DNA of 64,000 bases from Drosophila pseudoobscura. Lineage: Eukaryota > Arthropoda > Insecta > Diptera > Drosophilidae. Location of the stretch: NCBI RefSeq assembly GCF_009870125.1, contig NC_046683.1, positions 53,521,869 through 53,585,868 on the forward strand, written 5' to 3'. The notes beneath the pieces were generated by a model that saw only the letters and a list, made by a program, of their open reading frames with translations, was not told the DNA's origin and searched no databases. This document shows, in pieces, positions 10,912-22,140 of the stretch (the stretch's first letter is position 1; the number at the start of each line of letters is the position of its first letter). The translations under genes and the position numbers were made by a program.

Positions 10912-13900
10912 TTGCGCGCTCGGTCTTTTCTGGCCGATAATTTATGAATGCGATGAGCGCCAGGGCCCGCACTAGGAAGTTGGCTTGAAGTTTAATGTAC
11001 GAACTGGCGGTCATAGAACACCTCATACGTGCCTCGAGAGAGGGACAGAGGCGGAGGAACAGGTGGCGAGTGGCGAGTGTCGATCAGTGGATCGCGCGGA
11101 ACGCGTTTCTGGTTTCAGATTAGATTGGAGACGATCCGAGCCGTTCAATAGGAAGAGCCTGCGGCAGTCAAGGCAGTTCATTGGGTGGCATGATTATCGA
11201 AGAGGAAGTTCTCTCCCCCCCCCCGCCCCCAGAGAAATAGAGGCTAAACCCACGATCCTTTGTAGGTCTAGGCCCTGCCTTGGATCCTGGGGGTGGGCCT
11301 CCCCCCACGCCGTTTTTAAGGCACTTTCAATCGCTGGCCGTGCCTGGCACTGGCACAGAAGTCAAACACCCCGTAGAGAGGTGCCCCGAGTGACGAACCG
11401 ATCCGAACCGATCCGATCCGATACGATCCGAGAGTTCATTATACGAGTCCATTGCCGCTTTCTACCACATGGTGGCCGTCGCCGTCGCCGTCGCTGCTGC
11501 AACTCCGCTTCGACTCTGGGACTGGCATGCAAAATAGCGCGAAAAACAAAAAAAAACTGGTATGCAACTGCAACACGGTGAGGGGGGAATGAGGTGTGTG
11601 GGGGGGACCAGCTGATGACGTTGCCAAGTCAAAGAGTGTCTCCCCCTCTGCCCCCAACCCAACCCAACCAACCCAACCAGCCATGATTCAGTATGCGGCG
11701 GAGTGTGTTGACTCGATCGCCTGCAGGTCGCTGCACTCTCTCTCTCTCTCTGTCCCTCTCTGTCTGTCTCTCTGGGAGCGACGACTCAGTGGAGCATTCG
11801 AGTGAGTTTGGTGGGCAACTATGCTAGTGATAGCAGGCAACATGCCACATGCGGCATGCAGCAGGCAGCAGGCAGCTAGGAAAGTTGACTGACACCGCAA
11901 TGGCAGGACTTTAACCCAAAGGCAGCCCAACACAAAGTGAAATCCAAGTCGAAGTTGAATGTTGCAAGTTGCCAGTTGGCCTTTCCACGTGTTGCACGAA
12001 CACTCGTCTCTGTCTGTGTCTGTGTGTTGTGAAAGTCTCATTTTCGGCATTTTCTTCGATGGCTTTTGATGGTAATTTATAGTTTATTAACTTTATAGAG
12101 CGAGTGCAACGACTGGAAAGTCTACCCCGCACAACCCCTCCCCTTCTCCCCCGCTGCAACTCTTTTTTGGAGGTCATTTAAATGCCGTGGGTGGCAGTGA
12201 AAGTCGGTTAACGGCCAGGAATCGTTGGATCCAAAAGGGTAACCAGACGAACGGATCGAATGGTTGAGTGGGTGGCGAAAGGAAAGTGAGATCTGCCCGA
12301 AAAGACAGACCGCAGATGGTATATGGATCCTGGAATACCCCAGACCGATCCGATGGCTAGATCTAGGTCTTTGGGGACTCTCAACTTTAACTTATGCTAA
12401 TGAAGGGAGACCTCTGGGTGACCCCGTTTTGGGTGTCTCTTTGCGGTGATCTCTTAACCCATAAAACTCCCAAAAGCCACCGCATACACTCCACTCTGTT
12501 GTAATGACTTGAGTCTGGTCAAAGAACCTGCTGAAGCCTCGGATTCTAGGAAATATCTGATGACAAAAAAAAAACCCCCCATACACCTTTTTTTTATTTT
12601 GGCATAAAAAAGAATAACAAAACAAAAGAAATGGAATGGAATGGAAACAAGCAGGCATTAGGAAAGAGAAGAAAGAGCTGGGGAAAGGGAAAGAAAGAGC
12701 AGAGGGAGAGAAAGAGAGGGAGAGAGAGAGAGAGGGAAACCAAGATGGTGGCGGAACCGTTTGGAATTTTGTTTATTTGGGACAAGTTCACGGTAGAATC
12801 ATCCAGAAGAAGACGAAAAAAGTATCGTGGAGTGGCGGGAGTGGAGCGGGGGGATAGGGTATTGTTGCGCCTCCCCAACAACCCCCCCCCCCCCCCCCCC
12901 CTTTCCCTGGTGTTCATTTTCATTTTCCTTTACGCTCATATTTGTTTACAACTTTTGATTTTTTTTCGTTCTTTCTTTCGGTTTTTTGTTGTGCCACTTT
13001 GCTTACTTAATGACTTTCTACTTTCCCCCCCTCCCCACCCTGACCGCCCCTGTCCGCCCCTACCATGGCTCCATGGCTCCATGGCTTATGTAATACTTGA
13101 TTCTCTGTCTTGTCTTGTTGTTGTTTTGACTGGGCCGCCGCCGCCGCCGCCGCCGTCTTTGGAATTTGATTTGGGAATCATTTTTTGATGGGAATTGTCG
13201 TTGTTGTTCTTGTTTTTGTTTTTGTTTGCTCTGCGAGAGGCCTTTTCGTAAACAATCTTAGATATTTTGACCATAACCGAAAAGAGACGGCGGCTAGAGG
13301 GAAAGAGATGGGGCTCTGCTCTGGTCTGGTCTTGTAACGGTAATTAGCCTGGAAGCGGCTTAAAGAACTGCGCAGAAAATTTTTTTGCGATTTTTCATTT
13401 GCGGAAAGAACTAAGAACCCCCCGGCTCACGCGCCTTGAGACATTGATTCAGTCCTTAACTTTAAGCTTTGGAATATTTTTCGGAAAGCCCTTTAAGAAA
13501 TGACATCCCCCTTTGCCACCCCTGCCCTCTTCGGCTATACTTTGTACCACATCTAATAAACATTTCCCCAATCGATCTTCGCTTTTTTCCAAGCACTTTC
13601 CAGACAGCTGCAATCTCTTCACGATAAAAAAAGCGGATGCAGTTCTTCGATTATATCAGCAGCTCCTTTGGCATCCAACCCAATTAAAGGCCCCCCACCC
13701 CTCCCCCAAACAGTGGAGAACCTTCTTCAAAGCAGGGCAGACCAGGCCAGACCAGGGCAGGAGTACAAGAAACCAAAAAAAAACCAAAAAGAAGTCAAGC
13801 CCAGGTCCGAGAGACTTTGTTAATTCCCGAAAATATTGCTTCCTTTATGTGTCTTATATATCATTATCATCATTCTCCCCATCGCAAACAGAAATAACCC

Positions 13901-14283
13901 AAACGATCCGATCTCCAAAGGCGACGCAACAAGTTCAAACGAATCTTTTGTTTCGTCTTTTTTTTGTGTTTGTTTTTTTTTGCATTCAGAATAACGCGGA
14001 AAGCGTTTAAGCAGCCGCCCCAAAAAAAACACAAAAACAACAACAACAACAAAAAAGTGTATTTGGAAACGTCACTCCCAAAAAAAAGTGACGAATGCAG
14101 CAGCAGAGCAGAGCAGAGGAAGAGAGTGGGAGAGGGAGAGAGGTGACTGGGCAAAGCATCACTGCAGTCGGATGTCGTCGGCACGGCGGGCACAGGGGCT
14201 TAGGCGAAAGGGGGTTGCTTGTGGACTCTCCTTGGGGCAGGGACTGAAGCTATGGGCCATCAATAAACATCATTCATAAATCA
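6737..14283. other. Non-coding: repeat-rich intronic/upstream DNA
   Basis: No gene was supported. Contents include a 44-bp tandem repeat (listed), GA tracts (about 9100-9135 and 12715-12735), C/T-rich runs (about 9500-9560), (GT)n at about 9941-9960 and 10404-10435, a 27-base T run (10887-10913), a 20-base C run (12882-12901) and (CCG)n at about 13136-13154. The open frames here are all built from these tracts. Confidence 0.6.
8752..8890. repeat. Tandem repeat, about 44-bp unit, three copies
   Basis: Three copies of a unit beginning GCTTTGGCTCGTCTCTAGCT and ending in CTCTGCCCGGGCTCT-type sequence follow one another with only a few substitutions. Shorter related CTCTGGCT/CTCTGCT motifs extend on both sides (about 8690-8915). 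It is non-coding. Confidence 0.7.
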
Positions 14284-15240
14284 TTTAAAGGGGAATACAT
14301 TTGTTTTAAAGAGAGAAAAATCACACAGCAAAAAAAATCATTGCAATTAAAAGTTGAAAAAATGTAATTCAAATTATATGGAATCTGCTTTGTTGTAAAA
14401 ATACAGACAGAAAAATTATGCACCAAAAATTATGTAAATTAAAAATGTATAAAATTTGATTCAAATTATAAGGAATTTATTTTGTTTTAAATATATTTTT
14501 ATTTAATATTTAAGAAAAAACCTCTTTTAAATATAAAACACTTTGGAAAAGGAATCTGAGTTCCAGGGTATTTTACAGTTTCCGTTTTTACACGGTAGAT
14601 TGGCTTCTGGAAAAACCGTGTAAAAAAGCCATTGATCATATGCAAAAACAGCTGATTGGTTCCTTGTCTCTAAAACTTATTAAAATTAGTTAACAAATTA
14701 GGAAACGTAAGAAAAACAAATTTACGTATAACAAATCTCTCTCTTTTGTGCCAAACACACAAAATACTAACAAATTTCTATTGCAAAAATGTAAACCCCT
14801 TCAAATTTCCACAAGAAGGGCATGCCCTGACCAGTTCCTTTTTTTTTAAATGGAATAAAATCATGCAAGCAAATTTAGAATTGCTGATTTTCAAACCATG
14901 TTATTTGAAAACCGTGTAAAAAAATACCGTGTAAGAACATAGTTAGATTTACTCTTAATCCTGCTCTGATTTTTAGGAAATATAAGGAAATAAAGGAAAC
15001 AAGAAAATTTACGAGTATATGTAGATTTTTATATTAGAAATATGAAATTTAAAGGCGAAATGCATTTTTTTTTTACCAGCGAAGCACATGGATTGTTATA
15101 CAATTTGAGATCTAAAGAAATATAAGAATATAAAATTTTAAAGGCTGAGAGAATAAAGTATTACCCACTTTTTGAATACATTTTTGTTTAGAACAAATTT
15201 GAATAACATTTAATAGAATTTTAGTTTGAATTATTTTTGG
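14284..15240. other. AT-rich block with dispersed repeat
   Basis: About 950 bp of very AT-rich DNA with sharp compositional change at both sides. It holds copy 1 of the dispersed repeat, further ACCGTGTAA motifs at 14911-14936, and short internal repeats around AAAATTATG and TTCAAATTATA. It looks like a decayed insertion. No coding potential. Confidence 0.55.
14584..14826 (+). repeat. Dispersed repeat, copy 1 (ACCGTGTAAAAA family)
   Basis: Starts with TTTTTACACGGT, which is inverted shortly after as ACCGTGTAAAAAA, and again near 14912. The following sequence (TATGCAAAAACAG, then AACAAATTAGGAAACGT, then TTCTATTGCAAAAATGTAA, then AATTTCCACAAGAAGGG) recurs in the same order at 29902-30093. This copy has an extra segment of about 50 bp in the middle. 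Family unknown. Confidence 0.7.
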
Positions 15241-16071
15241 TGTGTCAGTTTACTCCCCTTTCGATTCCCCCCCTAGAAGCCTACGCCCCTGTGCATTGCG
15301 CTGTGTTTGTGTGTTTTTGTGTTTTGTTTTTGCATTGCACTCTCGTCGTCGATCGTTTGTTTGCCTTTTATCCGTTGCTCTCTTTTCGCTGCCTCTTTCG
15401 TTGTTTTTGCACATGTTGCAAATGTTGCTGTTGTTGCAGCTCGTAAACGGGGTGAATGTCATCAGGATTGTGATTGTGTACACGGGAGTGGAGTGCGAGT
15501 GCCAGAGCGAGTGTGTGGTGGTGTGGTGTGGTGTGGAGTATTTTCTGCCCGGTCAATCGCCTCTTGGGTAACTCATGAAATTTCATTCCGCCGAACAGCA
15601 GTGTGCTGACGAATGCCATACAATTCCATACATACTATATAGCCGACATATAGCCTGATTGTATAATCGTGACGAGACACAAAAATTCATATGTAAACCA
15701 AAGCAAAGCCAAGCCACGCTGGGAGAGGTGGGCGGGGGGGTGGGTTCACATATTGCTCTGATTAATGCCTCCCACCGCTCGGAGCGATACGATTTCGCAA
15801 TTCATTCTGTTTCTGTTCTTAGGAAGAAGGTCTTGCGAAATGTGTTTAGGGGGCAATGAATCCCCCCTCCCCCTTGCCCCCATCGACACATCGTTTATGC
15901 CAGGGGGAGTTCATGAACTGAGCGAATCACTGAGTCACACGATGGGCAGGGTTGTGTTTCAAGGAGAGAGAGAGAGAGAAAGAAGAGAGAGCGAGTGCAA
16001 AAGGTCGTTAATTTTTGGATAATATACAAGAATTTTCCACCATAAGGAAAACTATTTTCGTTAAAGGAAAA

Positions 16072-16184
16072 CAATAATTATTTTGGAGATTCAAACATTT
16101 ATTTTCAATAAAAAAAAGAAATTATTAAAAAAAATAAACAAGAATTATTTTGGAAATTCAAACATTATTTTTCAATAAAAAAAA
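16072..16184. repeat. AT-rich direct duplication, about 67-bp period
   Basis: AATTATTTTGGAGATTCAAA at 16072 onward is repeated from 16140 as AATTATTTTGGAAATTCAAA, and both copies end in TTCAATAAAAAAAA. It is a simple two-copy duplication in non-coding DNA. Confidence 0.7.
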
Positions 16185-19102
16185 TTAAAAATATGCGATT
16201 TTTTACGTTGGGCTTTTTTGTTTTTAGATATTAATATCTACCTAAAATCTATAATTCATTATTTTCCATGACGCACAAACTCCGTTTTTTTTGTTGGTTT
16301 GGTCTATGCCAAAAACTGCGAAACAATCAACAAAATCCCACAATTCCACAAGCAACAAAACCGAACGACAAAACCATTTGTAAGTCAACGAACCAAGCGG
16401 AGGATTAGCCGAAGAAAAGACAGTAACAACAACAACAAGAGCCAGAGAAAACAGCAAAACTCCAAAAGAAAAACATCGTATAAGCCATGGAGAGCATCGT
16501 TTAACTATCGTTTAGTCATGTCATTCCATTTGATTTGATTTTCGCACATGAATGGCCCAGCGGCACACTCATACAGCACCCAAAAAAAGCACTCACACGC
16601 ACAGGCACACTCAACAACGACACTCAACAACGACACTCAACAACGACACCAACAACGACAACGACAACGTCCTTGCTTCAGTTAACAACAAAATACCAGG
16701 CTGGAGCCGAGCCCGAAACAACGACAACGACAATGACGATGCAAAAACTTGTTGCTAATGCAGTTGTAGTTGTTGTAGTTGTTGTTGTAGTCGTAGTTGT
16801 TGTTGTTGGTGTGTGGTATGCCTCGTTGCCTGCTGGGTTAGTTACCCCCAGCGCAATGGCAATGAACCAGAGAACCATTGACCGACCAGAGAGCCACAGC
16901 GACGGCAACGACAACGACGACGCCGCCGCCGATTCAATGCAACTTGCAACAAAACACAAAACAGACACAGCCACAGACACGGACACGGGCACGGACAGAC
17001 GGAGACGGAGACGCGCGCGGGGCACGATCGTTTCCAGTTTTGCGAGTTGTTCAACTCCATACAACTCCACAGTGCTCCACACAGTGCAACAACAGCAACA
17101 GAAACTGGTTTTTGTTGTTGTTGTTGTTGTTGTTGTTTCTTTAGTCAAACAATTTGCAACATGCCGAAAGAGCAACAGAGACAGGGAGAGACTCTCGACC
17201 GCAGACGCAAAGTGCAATGATCGCAACGAGGCTGCAGATCGGAGTGGATCGAGGGGCACAAGATTCGGTGGGGCATTACCGATGACGTTGCTGGGACATT
17301 GGCGGACTAAATGCGTCATTCGAGGCGTGGGACTTTACTCGCCAAAACATTACAGATCATCTAATGTGGAGAAAGGGCCGGCTACGATCAGTGATCAGTG
17401 ATCAGTGATCAGTGCCTCGGTAGCAGAATCGGTAGATCGGTCAGTCAGTCAGAAGAGCGGCCTGAAGCCTGCTTTCGGCCAAGTCAGCGTGCAGAATTAT
17501 AAGGCCAGAATGCCAGAAAGCCAGAAAAGCGAAAACCAAATCGAAAAAAGAAACCCACACGAAAAAAAACACCAGAAACCAAAAAATGTATCTGTTTCTT
17601 TTTTTTGTTGTTGGTATCTCTTTGGTCTCTGTGGTCGTGCCCGAAATTTGGCAATGAACTTGAAACACGTGTACAGCGGCGGACTGTATAATTTGGCCAA
17701 GACAAAGAAAGCCAAAAGAGACGACAGACGAGCAGCAGAGCAGCCGAGGGGAGCGGAGAGGGGAGCCGTCGAAAGAGGAAGCGTTCGCTGCGATCATTCG
17801 TTTCTTTTGTAATAATTTTGCATGATTTACGAAATGTCAGAGACAGAGAGAGGGGAGGAGAGACACGCCCCCCCCCTTTTTCCTGGCTTTATTGTATTTT
17901 TAATTATTTTCGGCGTAATAACCTAGATTCCAACAAAACCAGAGATCGTAGTCCGTAACCGAGTCCGAATGCGAGTCCGAGTCCGATTTCCTCCGAGTCA
18001 CTTGGTCGATTGTTGTTGTTTTTTTTTTTGTTTTTGGATGGTGGGGGGATATGGAGATATGCTACCTTTTCCCTCGATTATGGTTCTTTTTTTTTGGTTC
18101 TTCTTTAACATATTTTCTGCGTTTCTCTTTTGCTGTCCCAGCGCCATTTTTGTGCGTTTCGGGAGGCGTAAAGTGGAATGACACTTTGCGGGAAATATAT
18201 TTTTTCGGTGGATTCTAGTTCTGGGGAGAGTTTTTCCGAATATCCCTAGAACAGGTACCCAGCCCCTGCCACCGACTGACAGTTCATTCATCAAGTGAAA
18301 CCTTTTTGTTGAAGGTCCCGTCTTCTACCTGCTAGCATGGAGACCAGACCTGGTTCCAGACCTATTCCAATTGGAATAGAACGGCCTACCCTCGCGAGGG
18401 GCACCTGTAGATAGAAATTAATGATTCCTGGGGGGACGCCTACCAAATGAGTTGCGTGCCGAGCGCGAAAGGTAACAAATTATCGGCAAAACTAGTCACA
18501 TCGTACTGTAGGCCAATAAACAGCGTCTAATCTGAACAGTTTCGAGCCCATTTGAAGGGCCCCGCAAGCTTGGAGCCCACTTCCGTGTACCGTGTACCGT
18601 GTACCTTTTGGGGGGCGAAAAGCCCTTGCCGAAGTTCAGCGATCTGGCCAGGCCCCAGCGGTTATCTTATCGCACGTGAACCGAATGGGCAAACGACCCA
18701 GGTGGGTGCCCTATGGGAAGGTTAGGCTGAACCCCATGGCTGAACGTGTATCGCTGATTGAGGAAGTTCGCTCAGAGAACTTTTGATGATAGTTCTATAC
18801 CTTAATTTTCGCGGGGCGGGGGCATGGGGGTGGTCTCAACGAAGGTTACAGTACAAATCGATTGAACTACATTGAACTTGCGCGCAGCGGGGGCAAGCGT
18901 GCTTATCTTTGAGATACGTTTGGCTTATTTTTAGCCAGATACAGATTTGGTGTGCTAGAAAAACAATCGAAATTCTACATAGCCCAAAAATTCAACCAAT
19001 TCTCTATTTTAAAATGTGCGTGCGTCCATGTGCGTGTGTGTGTGTGCGCCGCCTGGTCTCATTTTCGGTGTACATACAACACACCGAAAATTATTTCGAA
19101 GT

Positions 19103-19111
19103 TCAAGGTCA
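19103..19111 (+). promoter_or_regulatory. Perfect Ftz-F1-type monomer site
   Basis: TCAAGGTCA, a perfect match to the YCAAGGYCR consensus of the orphan receptor Ftz-F1 (also bound by ERR-type receptors). Ftz-F1 acts in the same ecdysone cascade as E75. A nine-base match can occur by chance in 64 kb, so function is inference. Confidence 0.3.
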
Positions 19112-22100
19112 GTAAACTTGCTACGCACACACGCACACAAACATGCGCACGCACAATGGGAAACAAAACGAAACGAAACGAAACGACGCCTCGAACGAAC
19201 ACACACGCGCGCCGCCGCGCACAAACAAAAACAACGCACGCACACGAAGCCCTGCTCTCACACGATCATCGTGCGTTTGCCGCCTCTCCCGAGGCGAAGC
19301 GAAACGAAGCGAAGCATTGCGTTGCGTTGCTCGCTCTCGCCTAAAACTAGAACGAATTCGAAAGAGCGCGTCGTGGCGCGAGGGAGGGAGGGAGGTAGCA
19401 GCATTAACCCTTTGATTGCTGTGCGGGTGTAAAAGCAATGCTAGTATTAACCTGCTTGTTTTTGTTGCTGTTGTTGCTTTTGTTTTCCTGGGCTGCTGGG
19501 AGAACCAGTTTATGCCTTCCTCTAATTAACTGTTGAAAACTTGTTCAAACAAAACTCTGTCGATGATCGGACGGGGAGGCCAAAGCAAATTTAATTTGCC
19601 CACACAGGGGTCAGAGCACGCCGCGAAGGTTAAAGTTGAAGCTAAATGCTTTATGACGATAATCGACAGCCTTAGAATGTGCGAAACAATCTTTATGTGG
19701 AATTCTAATATTTTATGTTCCCCCCCCCACCAAAAAAAAAAAAAACAAAAACGGAAAGTTGTTCCACGACTTTTTCGTTTCGGTTGTGTTATCTCATCGA
19801 AAACTCTGTTCATCTCTTTCTCAGTCGCACCTCAAGACTAGTACTCGACCAGAAGGTACCCCCTACACGGAGAGGGTTCTGCCGTTCATACCCCATTCGC
19901 ATACCCCTTGCACCCGCAGGGCTACAGGGTGTCGGGCATGCGTTCTTCTTTGCTGATGTTGAAATCAAAAGTTGGTATCGGATCGCTGTAAGTGCTGTCC
20001 CGTCTGCCTCTGCTTTCTCTTTGTGTTCTACTCGCTCTCTCTCTCGCTCTGCTACTTTCTTCTTGGTTATGTAACCTGCCTCTGCGGTGGCCCTGGCCAT
20101 GGCCTGCTTTCTTTATTTGGGCTCCGCTCCCCGTCTGCGTTTCGGTCAAGTGAAATGGGTTAATGGGGATCTCATCTTCAGGGGAAATGTTTGTTTTGTT
20201 TTGTTTTTTTTTGTGTGTTTTTGGGTAGAGTCAAGACGGTAGGAATTTCTGATTTGGTTCCTAGATCATACGTAGATCATACCTCAATTTTGGAATCATC
20301 TTTCCACCCACACTCTGCTGGAGATCTGCGATCTCTCGCTTCGACTTTTGCTCTGGCTCAGGTCTTTTGTCGGTTCTAATGTCAGTGTTGGTTAATGATT
20401 TGTGCGTGGCGCTCTTTTTAATGATTAATGTGATGAAAAGTGGAGCCTAAATTGTTCAACTGATGGCCGCCGATGATGTCATCTGGTCTGCCATATCTCG
20501 GGACTTTGAAGTTTCGAATGGCAAAAAGCCTATTAAAAATTATGAGAATATTCCGCATAGTCATAGCACATAGACAATCGTAATTCGCGTAATTAGGAGA
20601 GTTCAAGTAATTTTTTGTTTAAAGTTGGACTGTCTCTGTGTGTGTGTGTGTGTGTGTGTGTGCTTTTGGCCAAGTCATGGCTCAGTTGCCAGGCAAAGAC
20701 CCGCTGCCCCTACCCCTTGCTTCTGCCTGTCTGGTGTGGCATACTCAAGTGTCAATTACAATTGCCTCAGGGGCGCCGACAAACCAAAAAAAAAACAAAA
20801 TTCAAATGATTAAAATGCGTAAAACGAACTTGAACTTCGGCACAAAAGAAGGAGGAAGTCTACACCCGAAATGTACCCAGCCCAAACCCAATCCGAATCG
20901 AAAGCCAACCCAAAACCCCAACTCGATTTCAAAGTCAAGGGCTAGAACGTGTTGGAAATGCTCAAATACGAGTATCCCCATGCCCATGCCCATGCCCAAC
21001 CCCAATCGAACAGATAAAGGCGGAAGGCGGCCGACAGAGTGCCCTAGAAAATGGAGGGGAGTTACGTGGCACGCGGCAGCACCACCACCTCCGACGCCAT
21101 TTTGGAGGAGGACGGACAGGGCTCCCCAGCAACGAAAGAGAAATGAAAGACGGACGGACACAAACCACAAAAAAAAAAGAACAAAAAATAAAAAAAAAGA
21201 ATGGGGTATGGAAACAACTTTGGATCAACTTCGAATTTTATGCGGGCAACATAAAAAAAAAAACACAAAAAATACAAAGAAAAAGAGCAAGAGGAAGAGG
21301 AAGAGGGGAGAGAGGTGAGAGGCAAAACAAGAAGAACACGCACCAAAAAACGAAGAGCCAGAAGCAGAACCAGCAGCAGCACAACCAAAAACCAAACGTT
21401 TATTTTGCCAAAATACAAAAAAAAAACAACAAAAAAAACACAATATATATATGTATAAAGAACACACCACACAGCACACAAAATAATGAAAATGTCAATG
21501 TCCGAACAACCTTGAAAGAAGCCAAAGGAGAAAAGCTGCCAAAGAGTAGGAATCGAATCGGAGAGGTAGGGTAGGGACAGAAGGGGAGAGAGGCGGGGAG
21601 AGACGGAGAGAGTGAAGGTAGAGCTCTGCGATCCCGCATTGAGAATCACTTAAGTGTAAGGGCCCAAACAGAATTTGCAATGCGCATAAAGTTCTCTCCG
21701 CCCCCTACTCCCCCTCCCCCTCCCCCACCCACAAAAAGGAAATAAATCCAACGAAAAGGGTTCGGATCGATTGCAATTTGAATTTGAGATCAGCCTCAGA
21801 TCAGCCTCAGATCTATGCGATCCGAATGCGCAGTTGAATAGGAAAGTGGAGAATATAGAATGGGCAACCAGTGGCTAGAGAACCATCAATGATGCGTTAG
21901 ATCTATGGACATTCAGAGATTAGATACAGAAAAGACTTCAATGTGCAGCGATTTTGAATACTTTTCCTCCTCCTCCTCTCTTTCCACAGCTACTCCCATC
22001 AACCGGGTGCCGTTCGATCTGTGAGAGAGCCAGCCACGAAATGCAATTTCCACTGAGCCTCTCTTTCACTCTAGCAGCAGGAGGCGGAAAAATAATGAAT

Positions 22101-22140
22101 GAGAGAGCACTAAAGCAGCGTAACCCTCTCCTCTCACTCC

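Larger units (their letters stand above)
15241..22140. other. Non-coding: repeat-rich intronic/upstream DNA
   Basis: No gene was supported. It contains an AT-rich duplication (listed), CAACGACACT repeats (about 16612-16660), (GTT)n runs (16758-16806 and 17114-17138), a (GATCAGT)n run (17389-17412), CGAAA repeats (about 19156-19180) and (GT)n at 20636-20662. A long plus-strand frame from 16535 encodes only Thr/Asn and Val runs from trinucleotide repeats and is not a credible gene. Confidence 0.6.

Noticed and set aside
16535..17401. 288-codon plus-strand frame
   Set aside because: Made of Thr/Asn and Val runs from CAACGA and GTT repeats, with no conserved block.
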